DNA of 64,000 nucleotides from 66-474 sp963771735 (lineage in GTDB: Bacteria > Pseudomonadota > Gammaproteobacteria > Xanthomonadales > Rhodanobacteraceae). The position numbers and the translations under genes were made by a program. A model generated the notes under the pieces. It worked only from the letters and a program-made list of their open reading frames with translations. It did no database searches and was not told the origin of the DNA. The stretch's first letter is position 1. Each line of letters opens with the position of its first letter. The DNA lies in assembly GCA_963771735.1 (NCBI GenBank), contig CAVYUN010000004.1:62001-126000 (forward strand), given 5' to 3'. Below, piece after piece: positions 9,279 to 17,731 of this stretch.

Positions 9279-10107
9279 ATGAACCTCTGCGGCTTCGAGG
9301 TCGGCCTCGATCAGCCGTTCTTCCTGATTGCCGGGCCATGCGTGGTCGAATCGCAGCAGTTGCAGCTCGACACCGCCGGACGCTTGAAGGAAATCACGGA
9401 CAAGCTCGGGATTCCCTTCATCTTCAAATCCAGCTTCGACAAGGCCAACCGCACGTCGGCGCAGAGTTTTCGCGGACTCGGCATGGAAGAAGGCCTGCGC
9501 ATCCTCGCCGAGGTGAAAAAACAGCTCGGCGTGCCGGTGCTCACCGACGTGCACGAATACACGCCGTTCGACGAAGTCGCCGACGTGGTCGACGTGCTGC
9601 AGACGCCCGCGTTCCTGTGCCGGCAGACCGACTTCATCCAGAAGGTCGCCGCCGTCGGCAAGCCGGTCAATATCAAGAAGGGCCAGTTCCTGTCGCCGTG
9701 GGACATGCAGAACGTGGTCGACAAGGCGCGTGCGACGGGCAATGACCAGATCCTGGTGTGCGAGCGCGGCGCCAGTTTCGGTTACAACAACCTCGTCTCC
9801 GACATGCGCTCCCTCGCAGTGATGCGCGAGACGAAATGTCCGGTGGTATTCGACGCCACCCACTCCGTGCAACTTGCCGGGCGGCCAGGGCACGAAGTCC
9901 GGCGGGCAGCGCGAATTCGTGCCGGTGCTGGCGCGCGCAGCGGTAGCCGTGGGCATCAGCGGCGTATTCATGGAAACCCATCCCGATCCGGACAAGGCAC
10001 TTTCAGACGGTCCCAATGCTTGGCCGCTGGGCAAGATGGAGGCGTTGCTGGGGACGCTGAAGGAACTCGACGTTATCGCGAAGAAAACAGGCGCGAGGGA
10101 TGGATAG
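9279..10107 (+). CDS. kdsA: KDO-8-phosphate synthase, with a single frameshift
   Basis: Condenses phosphoenolpyruvate with arabinose 5-phosphate to make KDO-8-phosphate for the LPS core; cytosolic and normally essential. The N-terminal part reads MNLCGFEVGLDQPFFLIAGP through CPVVFDATHSVQL in one frame; the rest (PGGQGTKSGGQREFVPVLAR to the end) is in the next frame. One extra T at 9874-9875 explains it: CAACTTGCCGGG where CAACTGCCGGG restores the family sequence. The total repaired length is about 275 residues, normal for KdsA. Because the gene is essential and the rest is perfectly conserved, I read this as a sequence error rather than a real knockout. It sits between pyrG and eno. Confidence 0.92.
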
Positions 10108-10245
10108 CGAGGGCGCGACCAACCGGCCGTTCGCAAGGCAATTGGTCCCGGTGCCGCGCGTTATCGCGGGCCCTCGTCAGCCATCCCCAATCCCCAGCAT
10201 TCAAATCGCAAGCTGCAGTGCGCTAGACAGGAGTTCCGATCGCCG

Positions 10246-11559
10246 ATGAGCACTCAAATCCACACCCTCCACGCCCGCGAAGTGCTCGACTCGCGCGGCA
10301 ATCCCACCCTCGAAGCCGAGGTCACGCTGGCGGATGGTGCGTTCGGTCGCGCGATCGTGCCCAGCGGCGCATCCACCGGCACCCGCGAGGCCGTCGAACT
10401 GCGCGACGGCGACAAGTCGCGTTATCTCGGCAAGGGCGTGCTCAAGGCGGTCGCCAACGTCAATGGCGCGATCGCCAGCGCGCTCAAGGGTTTCGACGCC
10501 GCCAACCAGGGCGGCCTGGACGCGAAGCTGGTGCAGCTGGACGGTACCCCGAACAAGGCCGTGCTGGGTGCCAACGCCATCCTCGGCGTGTCGCTGGCCG
10601 CGGCACGCGCGGTGGCTGCATCGCGCAAGCTGCCGTTGTGGCGCTATCTGGGCGAGATCAACGGCACCACCGGCGAACCCGGCGCGCTGCCGGTGCCCAT
10701 GATGAACGTGATCAATGGCGGCGTGCATGCCGACAACCCGCTGGACATGCAGGAATTCATGGTGATGCCGGTCGGCTTCGACAGGTTTTCCGACGCACTG
10801 CGCGCCGGCGTCGAATGCTTCCATGCGCTGAAAATCCGGCTGAAAAAGCGCGGCATGAACACGGCGGTCGGCGACGAAGGTGGTTTCGCGCCGGCGTTGC
10901 GCACCCACGAGGAAGCGATCGAGGTGATCCTGGAAGCCATCGATGCAGCGGGCTACAAGCCCGGCAAGCAGGTATGGGTCGCACTGGATCCGGCCGCCTC
11001 GGAGTTCTTCGCGGACGGCGTCTATGACTTGAAGGGCGAAGGCCGCAGGCTCGACGCCGCCGGCATGGTCGAGCTGTACGCCGACTGGTGCGCGAAATAT
11101 CCGATCGTCAGCATCGAAGACGGCCTTGCCGAGGGCGATCAGGCCGGCTGGAAACTCATCTCGGACAGGCTGGGCCGGAACATCCAGTTGGTCGGCGACG
11201 ACCTGTTCGTGACCAATCCCGGGATTTTCCGCGAGGGCATCGCCGAGGGCATCGCCAACGCGATCCTTATCAAGGTCAACCAGATCGGTACGCTCAGCGA
11301 AACGCTGGAAGCCATCGCGATGGCGGATGCGGCGAAGTACGCAGCGGTGATCTCGCATCGTTCCGGGGAAACCGAGGACACCACCATCGCCGACCTCGCG
11401 GTCGCGACCAGCGCGACCCAGATCAAGACGGGCTCGTTGTGTCGTTCCGACCGTATTGCCAAATACAACCAGTTGCTGCGGATCGAGGAGCAGCTCGGGC
11501 CCGCGGCGAAGTATGCTGGCCGCAACGCGTTTCCGAATCTGGCGACGCTTCCAGGTTGA
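10246..11559 (+). CDS. eno: Enolase (phosphopyruvate hydratase)
   Basis: Interconverts 2-phosphoglycerate and phosphoenolpyruvate in glycolysis; Mg-dependent, cytosolic and also a degradosome component in gammaproteobacteria. 437 residues (typical 431-435). Family signatures are in order: VLDSRGNPTLE near residue 12, the flexible loop PSGASTGTREA, GDEGGFAP near 210, SIEDGLAEGD near 290, GDDLFVTN, the catalytic lysine in ILIKVNQIGT, and SHRSGETEDT. An AGGAG lies 12 nt upstream of the ATG. It is followed by ftsB after a 12-nt gap, the usual linkage. Confidence 0.98.
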   Translation: MSTQIHTLHAREVLDSRGNPTLEAEVTLADGAFGRAIVPSGASTGTREAVELRDGDKSRYLGKGVLKAVANVNGAIASALKGFDAANQGGLDAKLVQLDGTPNKAVLGANAILGVSLAAARAVAASRKLPLWRYLGEINGTTGEPGALPVPMMNVINGGVHADNPLDMQEFMVMPVGFDRFSDALRAGVECFHALKIRLKKRGMNTAVGDEGGFAPALRTHEEAIEVILEAIDAAGYKPGKQVWVALDPAASEFFADGVYDLKGEGRRLDAAGMVELYADWCAKYPIVSIEDGLAEGDQAGWKLISDRLGRNIQLVGDDLFVTNPGIFREGIAEGIANAILIKVNQIGTLSETLEAIAMADAAKYAAVISHRSGETEDTTIADLAVATSATQIKTGSLCRSDRIAKYNQLLRIEEQLGPAAKYAGRNAFPNLATLPG

Positions 11560-11571
11560 TGGTGCCGTCCC

Positions 11572-11904
11572 TTGCTGCGCTGGCTTGCATTGATCCTGAT
11601 CGCCTTGCTGATTGGCTTGCAGGTCAAGCTGTGGGTGGGTGACGGCGGCATGCGCGACCTGCGCGCGATCCGGGCGCGCGTGTCGGAACAGAAAGCCGAG
11701 AACGCCAAGCTGAAACAGCGCAACGACGCGCTGCATGCGGACGTGGAGGACCTGAAGCACGGCCGGGATGCCGTCGAGGCGCGTGCACGTTCGCAACTCG
11801 GCCTGATCAAGCCGGGCGAAGTGTTCTACCAGGTGGTCAATACGCCAGCCGGCGCCGCCAGTGCCGCGCCGCCTTCGGCATCGACGTCCGCGCCCGGCCA
11901 TTGA
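11572..11904 (+). CDS. ftsB: FtsB cell-division protein
   Basis: Small bitopic membrane protein of the FtsQLB complex that activates septal peptidoglycan synthesis. 110 residues. One transmembrane helix spans about residues 2-19 (LRWLALILIALLIGLQVKLW), a coiled coil about 30-65 (VSEQKAENAKLKQRNDALHA), then the conserved ARSQLGLIKPGEVFYQVV and a low-complexity Ala/Ser/Pro tail. The best start is TTG 11572 because no ATG or GTG fits in this frame. It directly follows eno. In relatives the next genes are ispD, ispF and truD; here surE follows after 82 nt. Confidence 0.9.
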   Translation: MLRWLALILIALLIGLQVKLWVGDGGMRDLRAIRARVSEQKAENAKLKQRNDALHADVEDLKHGRDAVEARARSQLGLIKPGEVFYQVVNTPAGAASAAPPSASTSAPGH

Positions 11905-11986
11905 CGCGGAACGGCGGCTCGCGAAGGATCGGCTAAACTTGGGGTTTGTGCGTGCAGCGTTCCATGCGACGGGGTTTGAGGCAGTG

Positions 11987-12780
11987 ATGCGGGTCTTGCT
12001 CAGCAATGACGATGGCGTGGATGCCCCGGGTATCCGTGTGCTCGCCGAGCACCTGGCCGAGTTGGGGAAGTGGTCGTGGTGGCGCCGGATCGTGACCGTT
12101 CGGGTGCCAGCAACTCGTTGACCCTGGACCTGCCCGTGCGGGTCGTGCGTCTCGACGACGGCCGTTATCGCGTCGCCGGCACACCCACGGATTGCGTGCA
12201 TCTGGCGCTGTCCGGACTGCTCGATGAAGAACCCGACATCGTGGTTTCCGGCATCAACAATTCCGCCAATCTCGGCGACGACGTGATCTACTCCGGCACC
12301 GTGTCGGCCGCCATGGAAGGGCGTTTTCTGGGACTGCCCGCGATCGCGGTGTCGCTGGCCGGGCAGGGCGAACGCCACGACGGCAAGGGCCGCCATTTCG
12401 ATGCGGCCGCTCGTGCGGTATTGCTGCTCACGCGACGCCTGGTGGTCGACCCGCTGCCCGCGGATACCATCCTCAACGTCAACGTGCCCGACCGTGCATG
12501 GTCGGAAATCCGGGGCTTCGAGGTGACGCGGCTCGGCAGCCGCCATCGTGCGTCGCCGTGCATTGCCCAACGCGACCCGCGCGGGCGCACGGTGTGGTGG
12601 ATCGGCAACGCAGGCGACGCCGACGACGCCGGTCCCGGCACCGATTTCGACGCGGTGCGCCGCGGGTTCGTGTCGGTGACGCCGATCCATGTCGACCTCA
12701 CGCGCTTCCAGGCGCTGGAGAAGGTATCCAACTGGATCGACGGACTGGCTGCCCAGATGCGGGGAGACCAAGCGGCATGA
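11987..12780 (+). CDS. surE: SurE 5'/3'-nucleotidase, with a single frameshift
   Basis: Metal-dependent survival-protein nucleotidase that dephosphorylates nucleoside monophosphates and exopolyphosphate. The start MRVLLSNDDGVDAPGIRVLA carries the DD metal ligands. The frame then breaks at a G4 run (12064-12067) and resumes as VVVVAPDRDRSGASNSLTL. One missing base (GGG-GAA read as GGGAA) explains it; the repaired product is about 264 residues. Later family motifs are intact: VSGINNSANLGDDVIYSGTV and TPIHVDLTRF. A homopolymer deletion is the commonest sequencing error type, so the gene is probably functional. Its stop overlaps the pcm start (ATGA). Confidence 0.9.
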
Positions 12781-13457
12781 ACGGCTTGTTCGGTGCCGCG
12801 GCGGCATCGGCCCGCGGCCGCGGCATGACCTCGCAGCGCGCTCGCGACCGGCTGGTCGCCACGCTGCGTGCCGAGGGCATCCACGACCCGCGCGTGCTCG
12901 ACGTGATCCGCACCATGCCGCGGCACCTGTTCCTCGACGAGGCACTCGCCTCGCGTGCCTACGAGAACACCGCGCTGCCGATCGGGCTTGGCCAGACGAT
13001 CTCGCAACCGTGGGTGGTGGCGCGCATGACCGAACTCCTGATCGAAGACCATGTGCCCGAACGCGTGCTCGAGATCGGTACCGGATCGGGCTACCAGGCG
13101 GCAGTGCTGGCTGCGCTGGTGGGCACGGTGTACACCGTGGAGCGCATCGAGGAATTGCTGCGCAAGGCGCGGCGCCTGTTTCGCAACATGAAGATCGAGA
13201 ACATCCGCTCGCGCCACGACGACGGCAACATCGGCTGGCCGGCCGAGGCGCCGTTCGATGCCATCGTGCTCACCGCGGCCGGCGAATCGGTGCCGCGCGC
13301 GCTGATCGAACAACTCGTCGAAGGCGGCGTGATGGTCGCGCCGCTCGGGCCCGCCGGCGCGCAGCGCCTGACGCGCTTCCGGCGCGAGGGCGACAGGATG
13401 CAGCGCGAGGATCTCGAACCCGTCAGTTTCGTGCCGTTGCTCGGTGGTCTGGGTTGA
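12777..13457 (+). CDS. pcm: Protein-L-isoaspartate O-methyltransferase
   Basis: SAM-dependent repair enzyme that methylates isoaspartyl residues in aged proteins. 226 residues, slightly longer than the 208 of E. coli because of an N-terminal extension. The SAM fold is clear: ENTALPIGLGQTISQPWVVA (substrate and SAM loop), VLEIGTGSGYQAAVLAAL (motif I), PFDAIVLTAA, and LVEGGVMVAPLGP. The ATG at 12777 overlaps the surE TGA by four bases, implying translational coupling. In E. coli nlpD and rpoS follow; here a terminator and psiF do. ATG 12825 (MTSQRARDRL) is a possible shorter start. Confidence 0.95.
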   Translation: MNGLFGAAAASARGRGMTSQRARDRLVATLRAEGIHDPRVLDVIRTMPRHLFLDEALASRAYENTALPIGLGQTISQPWVVARMTELLIEDHVPERVLEIGTGSGYQAAVLAALVGTVYTVERIEELLRKARRLFRNMKIENIRSRHDDGNIGWPAEAPFDAIVLTAAGESVPRALIEQLVEGGVMVAPLGPAGAQRLTRFRREGDRMQREDLEPVSFVPLLGGLG

Positions 13458-13508
13458 TCGTTCGGCGCGTTCGGGACTATCGCGCGAACTCCTTCACGAC
13501 ATGCTGCC

Positions 13509-13540
13509 AAAAAAACGCCCGGCATCGCCGGGCGTTTTTG
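13509..13540. terminator. Bidirectional Rho-independent terminator, pcm / psiF
   Basis: A perfect 9-bp stem (13515-13523 with 13527-13535, ACGCCCGGC / GCCGGGCGT) with a 3-nt loop, flanked by an A7 run on the left and T5 on the right. It can serve convergent pcm (plus) and psiF (minus). Confidence 0.93.
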
Positions 13541-13559
13541 TGAGCGTCGAAAATCACCA

Positions 13560-13889
13560 TCAGTCTTTCAGGCAACTGCTCATGAAGCTCTTGCGGGCGG
13601 CGCCCTTCAGGGCCTTCTGCTTGGCTTCCGCATTGCAGGTCTTCATTTTTTCCTGCTGGGTCATCTTGGCAGGCGCGGCGGCGGTCTTGCCTTTCAGGCA
13701 ATCGCTCATGAATTTCTTGTGTGCGTCACCCTTCATGCCCTTGGACTGGTGGCTGCAGCTGGCCATCCTGCTCTGCTGCGCCGTCATGGCCTTGGGCGTG
13801 CCGGTGGTGGCGCCAGCCGCGAAGGCCGGGGCGGCTGCCAGCGCGGCAAGGCTCAGGCCCAGCGCCAGCATCGAAGTACGGATCCGCAT
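13560..13889 (-). CDS. PsiF repeat protein, exported
   Basis: Small periplasmic protein of 109 residues in the PsiF family (E. coli psiF is phosphate-starvation inducible; function unknown). The signal peptide covers residues 1-24 (MRIRTSMLALGLSLAALAAA, then PAFA). Two PsiF repeats follow, each with a Cys pair: one from MTAQQSRMASC to FMSDCLKG, the other from MTQQEKMKTCN to FMSSCLKD. An AGGAGAGGA Shine-Dalgarno lies about 5 nt before the ATG at 13889, which decides this start over upstream in-frame codons. It ends just before the terminator shared with pcm. No Pho box was recognised upstream. Confidence 0.85.
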   Translation of the reverse strand: MRIRTSMLALGLSLAALAAAPAFAAGATTGTPKAMTAQQSRMASCSHQSKGMKGDAHKKFMSDCLKGKTAAAPAKMTQQEKMKTCNAEAKQKALKGAARKSFMSSCLKD

Positions 13890-14017
13890 GATTCCTCTCC
13901 TGGTTTGACCGGCGCGTCGCCGGCGCTGAGAAGCATACCCTCGCCGATCCGCCTGGAGCTGACCGGAAGGCAACTGAAATGCTCCGCTCTGCTCGTAATG
14001 GGGGTGCGGGCTGCTGT

Positions 14018-14116
14018 CGTGAGAAGTCAGGCCAGGGAAGGCCGTTCTGGTGTCGGTTGTTGGACAAGGCACACGCCTACGTGATCATCCCTGATGCAGC
14101 GATCAGGGATGATCGC
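14018..14116 (-). repeat. Dispersed ~100-bp intergenic repeat, copy 1
   Basis: Read on the minus strand it starts 5 nt after the aminotransferase stop with GCGATCATCCCTGATCGCTGC (14096-14116; the core is shared) and ends with ACCAGAACGGCCTTCCCTGG and CCTGACTT. The same two blocks at the same spacing occur at 55622-55720. The first block also forms a 13-bp hairpin here (14083-14114, GATCATCCCTGAT paired with its complement), which may terminate the aminotransferase transcript. Confidence 0.7.
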
Positions 14117-14121
14117 AAAGG

Positions 14122-15627
14122 TCACGCCGCCGCTCGCTTGGACTCGACCTGCTGGCGCGGACCGTGTTTGAGAGCCTCGCGCACGCTCGCGACCAGCAGA
14201 TCGGCTTCGGCTTCGTTGATAGCGAAATGCGGCGTGAAGCGCAGCGAGTTGGCGCCGCCGTGGATCACGTTGATGCCGCGCTCGCGCATGTATTCCTCGG
14301 TCGAGCCCGCGCCGAAGCACTTGAATTGCGGCGCCAGTTCGCACGAGAACAGCAGGCCCGTGCCCTGCACCTTGGTGATCAAGCCGCCCATTTCATCCTT
14401 CAGGGCTTCGAACTTCTTGACCAGTTCCGCGCCACGCTCGCGGATGTTGGCGCGCAGCTCGGGCGTGATCTGCGCAAGCACCGCGCAGGCAATGTCCAGT
14501 GCACGAGGATTGCCGGTCATGGTGTTGCCGTAGATGCCCTTCTTGTACAGCGCTGCCGTGCGCTGGTTGACCGCCAGCACGGAGAGCGGGAACTGGCCGC
14601 CGTTGAGTGCCTTGGAATAAGTCTCCATGTCCGGCGCCGGGAGTTTCTCGAAACCGGGGTAGTCGACCACCGACAGCACGCCCTGCGCGCGCAGGCCGGC
14701 CTGGATCGAGTCGACCAGCAGCAGCGAATCGTGCTTGGCGGTCAGTTCGCGCGCGGCGGCATAGAACTCCGGTGTCACCGCGCGGCCGGGATCGCCTTCG
14801 CCCATCACCGGCTCGAGGAACATCGCTTCGAAGAACCATCCGTTCTTCTCCGCCTCGTCGAAGGCGCGGCGCAACGCGGCCACGTCATACGGTTCGACCG
14901 CGATCACCGAATGTTCGTCGCGGAAGCTGGCGAGGTTGTTCTGGTAGGCCTTGCGGCTGGAATCCGAATACAACGCCGGACGTTCGGTGCGGCCGTGGAA
15001 GGCGCCCTTGACCACCAGCCGCTTGATCGTGCGGCCGGCGTATTTCGCGCCCGGGTCGGTCATCTGCTTGGCGTTGACGTCGGCGATGCGCGCGGCCAGC
15101 GTCACCGATTCGGAGCCCGAGTTGAGGCACATGAACTTCGCGAACGGATGCTCGCCGCGGTGGTGGCCGATCTCGCGGCGCAGCGCCTCGGTGAAGGTGT
15201 GCTGCGACAGCGAGGGCGTCATGACGTTGGCCATCACCTGCGGCTTGGCAAGCGCTTCCATCACCGCCGGCGGGTTGTGGCCGAAACCCAGCATGCCGTA
15301 GCCGCCGCAGTCGTAGAGCACCGCACCCTTCAGCGTCACGATCCACGCGCCACGCGCGGCCAGCGGCAGGAACGGGCATACCGCGTCGTCCGGATAGAAA
15401 TTGACGAAACCCGATTGCAGCGCGTGCAGTTGCGCGTCTTCGTCCTGACCCAGTGCTTCGGGATGCCGCGATTTCAGCTGCGTGAAGGCTGCATGTGCGT
15501 CGGCGACGGCGCCGGCCAGATCGGCGTCGTCGGACGCGAAACGCTCGATGGTGGCGTCGTCCAGGCCGTGGGTGCGGACCTTGCCGCCCTGGTTGCGCAT
15601 CTCGCGCAGCATCTCGATCGGTTTCAT
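14122..15627 (-). CDS. Class III PLP-dependent aminotransferase, substrate unknown
   Basis: Cytosolic fold-type I aminotransferase of 501 residues, longer than the usual 420-460 because of an N-terminal segment of about 95 residues. The fold is recognisable: SGSESVTLAARIA (phosphate loop region), GAFHGRTERPALYSDSSR, the PLP-binding Asp in LLLVDSIQAGLRAQG, and the Schiff-base Lys in ETYSKALNGGQFPLSV. The PLP Asp motif reads DSIQ where most class III enzymes have DE(V/I)Q, so this is a distinct subgroup. GGAGGC lies upstream of ATG 15627, and a good promoter sits at 15702-15730. It stands alone, so context does not reveal a pathway; lysine or beta-amino-acid transamination are only guesses. Confidence 0.85.
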   Translation of the reverse strand: MKPIEMLREMRNQGGKVRTHGLDDATIERFASDDADLAGAVADAHAAFTQLKSRHPEALGQDEDAQLHALQSGFVNFYPDDAVCPFLPLAARGAWIVTLKGAVLYDCGGYGMLGFGHNPPAVMEALAKPQVMANVMTPSLSQHTFTEALRREIGHHRGEHPFAKFMCLNSGSESVTLAARIADVNAKQMTDPGAKYAGRTIKRLVVKGAFHGRTERPALYSDSSRKAYQNNLASFRDEHSVIAVEPYDVAALRRAFDEAEKNGWFFEAMFLEPVMGEGDPGRAVTPEFYAAARELTAKHDSLLLVDSIQAGLRAQGVLSVVDYPGFEKLPAPDMETYSKALNGGQFPLSVLAVNQRTAALYKKGIYGNTMTGNPRALDIACAVLAQITPELRANIRERGAELVKKFEALKDEMGGLITKVQGTGLLFSCELAPQFKCFGAGSTEEYMRERGINVIHGGANSLRFTPHFAINEAEADLLVASVREALKHGPRQQVESKRAAA

Positions 15628-15701
15628 GGGAGCCTCCGGCGCGGCGCCGCCAGCCCGGCGACGCCCGTAAGTGGTTAACAGGAAAAAGAAAACGTCCCCG
15701 G

Positions 15702-15730
15702 ATTCTAGCAGGCGTGCCTGCCTGGTGTAA
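15702..15730 (-). promoter_or_regulatory. Putative sigma70 promoter of the aminotransferase gene
   Basis: On the minus strand TTACAC (15730-15725), 17 nt, then TAGAAT (15707-15702), about 75 nt upstream of the ATG. Confidence 0.5.
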
Positions 15731-15834
15731 CCCCGGCGCGGGTTGGCATGACGCCTGTCAGAAACCATCGGTGACGGCGGCGGGCTGACAACGGGCGCCC
15801 CCCTGCGGCATCCTCGCGGCGTGAGGAGAAGGCG

Positions 15835-16443
15835 TTGCCGGAGAGCGTGTTGACAGCGTTGATCGTACATTCGCATTTTTACCTGATGGCGCTCGATGCC
15901 GCGCTCGTGATCTGCTACCTGCCGGAATGGGTAGGCACGTTCTTCCAGAATCCCGAAAAAGGCGCGGTGAAGCGCGACCGCGGCTCGTATGCGCTGATCA
16001 TGCTGTCGATGTTCGCCGGGATATTCCTGGCTTTTCTGGTGGCGTTCGAAGTGCCGGCGGCCACGATCGCCTGGCGGCAAACCCTGTTGTTCTGGACGGG
16101 CATCGTGCTGATGCTGGCCGGCGCCGCATTCCGGTGGTACGCGATCAGGGTGCTGGGCAGGTTCTTCACCCGTAGCGTGGCGACGCGTACCGGTCAGTAC
16201 GTTGTCGATAGCGGGCCGTATCGCCTGATCCGCCATCCTTCCTACACCGGCGCGATGGTGACGATCCTGGGCCTGGGCCTGGCGATGACCAACTGGATCA
16301 GTCTCGTGCTGGTCGTGGCCGGCACATTGGTTGGCTATGCGTACCGGGTACGTGTCGAGGAACGGGCGCTATGCGAGGGAATCGGCGATGCCTACCGCAA
16401 CTACATGCAACGCACCCGGCGGTTCGTTCCTTATGTGTGGTAA
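15835..16443 (+). CDS. Isoprenylcysteine carboxyl methyltransferase (ICMT)-like membrane methyltransferase
   Basis: Integral membrane protein of 202 residues with four or five hydrophobic helices. The C-terminal ICMT/PEMT-type SAM-binding signature is present: the region TGQYVVDSGPYRLIRHPSYT near residues 120-145 and VRVEERALCEGIGDAYRNYM near 175. Bacterial members methylate small lipids or amines or have unknown substrates. TTG 15835 is chosen because GAGGAG precedes it by about 7 nt and the frame has no nearby ATG upstream of the first helix. The two-component pair that follows after 34 nt may share its transcript. Confidence 0.82.
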   Translation: MPESVLTALIVHSHFYLMALDAALVICYLPEWVGTFFQNPEKGAVKRDRGSYALIMLSMFAGIFLAFLVAFEVPAATIAWRQTLLFWTGIVLMLAGAAFRWYAIRVLGRFFTRSVATRTGQYVVDSGPYRLIRHPSYTGAMVTILGLGLAMTNWISLVLVVAGTLVGYAYRVRVEERALCEGIGDAYRNYMQRTRRFVPYVW

Positions 16444-16477
16444 GTGACCGCGCTCCGAAACTGACGGGTGGCGTACC

Positions 16478-17731
16478 ATGAATCCACCATTGATCGATCT
16501 GTTGCATCCAGGGACCCGCAAAATCATGTTTCGCCGATTCTTTACCCCCGCCCCGGATTCGCTGTTGCTGAAGTTTTCCGGCGGACGCAGGAACCGCTGG
16601 ACGGTGCTGTGGAACCTGATCTGGCTGCCGTGGCTGTTCGGCGACCTGATGTTCAACGGCTTGTCGTCGCAGCCCGCCGGCTGGATGGCGGTCACGCTCG
16701 CTGCGCTGGCGGTTTTCCTGTTGCTGTACGCCTGCATCAACGTGCGGCCCGTACGCGAAGCGCGGATGTACGCCTTGGCACTGGTCGTGCTCGCGTGCCT
16801 GATGATGCCGATCAACCGTTCCGGCAGCGGGACCTGCGTGATCTATGCGTGTGCCTACCTGTCGCTGCAGTCCGGCGTGCGCCGGACGCTGACGTGGGTG
16901 GTGCCGGTGATCCTCGCCTGGGCGGTGGAAACCCTCCTGCTGCACTGGCCGCCCCAGATCACGATCTGGATCGCGGTTCTCAGCTTCGCGGTATCGGTCG
17001 GCCAGCACGCGATGTGGTCGAATGCATGCAGGAACGCCGAGCTGCGCCTGTCGCACGACGAAATCCGCAGGCTGGCGGCGACTGCCGAGCGCGAACGCAT
17101 CGGCCGCGACCTGCACGACCTGCTGGGGCACACCTTGTCGATGGTGGCACTGAAATCGGAACTGGCCGGTCGCTTGATCGAGCGTGACCCGGGCGCCGCA
17201 AGGCGCGAAATCGCCGACGTCGAACGGGTGGCACGCGATGCGCTCTCGCAGGTACGCAGTGCGGTCAGCGGTATCCGGGCGGCTGCGCTGGCTTCGGAGC
17301 TGGCGTCGGCACGCCTGCTGCTGGAAGCGGCCGGGGTGCAGATGGAGTACTGGAACGACGGTTGCGAATTGCCCGCCGAGGCCGAGACCTGCCTGGCGTT
17401 GGCACTGCGCGAGGCCGTCACGAACATCCAGCGCCACGCGCGTGCCAGCCGCGTCGAAGTCACGGTGATCGTGGGCGCAGAGCGCGTAGTGATGCGCGTT
17501 CGCGACGATGGCCGTGGCGGCGTCGACGAGCGCGGCAACGGATTGACCGGCATGCGCGAGCGAATTGCCGCACGTGGTGGGGAACTGTGGATCGAATCGC
17601 CACGCGGGCAAGGCACCGGCATCGAGATCCGGCTGCCGCTCCCCGTGCCGGCCGGGGAGCGGCAGGACACGCATGAACCGTCGCCGTCGCGAGTCGTGCC
17701 GCTGGTGCAGCACGCGGGCAGCCGCGCATGA
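16478..17731 (+). CDS. DesK-like sensor histidine kinase
   Basis: Inner-membrane NarL-family sensor kinase of 417 residues. About five transmembrane helices lie between residues 45 and 180 (LWNLIWLPWLFGDLMFN, ALVVLACLMMPI, VVPVILAWAVETLLL). The dimerisation/phosphoacceptor block ERERIGRDLHDLLGHTLSMV has its His near residue 213 (HisKA_3). The ATPase follows: REAVTNIQRHARAS (N box), VRDDGRGGVDERGNGLTGM and ERIAARGGELWIESPRGQGT. No periplasmic sensor domain is seen, so it probably senses membrane state or a small hydrophobic cue, as DesK does. The stop overlaps the response regulator start by 4 nt. Confidence 0.92.
   Translation: MNPPLIDLLHPGTRKIMFRRFFTPAPDSLLLKFSGGRRNRWTVLWNLIWLPWLFGDLMFNGLSSQPAGWMAVTLAALAVFLLLYACINVRPVREARMYALALVVLACLMMPINRSGSGTCVIYACAYLSLQSGVRRTLTWVVPVILAWAVETLLLHWPPQITIWIAVLSFAVSVGQHAMWSNACRNAELRLSHDEIRRLAATAERERIGRDLHDLLGHTLSMVALKSELAGRLIERDPGAARREIADVERVARDALSQVRSAVSGIRAAALASELASARLLLEAAGVQMEYWNDGCELPAEAETCLALALREAVTNIQRHARASRVEVTVIVGAERVVMRVRDDGRGGVDERGNGLTGMRERIAARGGELWIESPRGQGTGIEIRLPLPVPAGERQDTHEPSPSRVVPLVQHAGSRA

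Noticed and set aside
10201..12945. A 914-codon open frame antisense to eno, ftsB, surE and pcm
   Set aside because: High-GC shadow of real genes; composition is Arg/His-rich, there is no domain, and it crosses gene boundaries.
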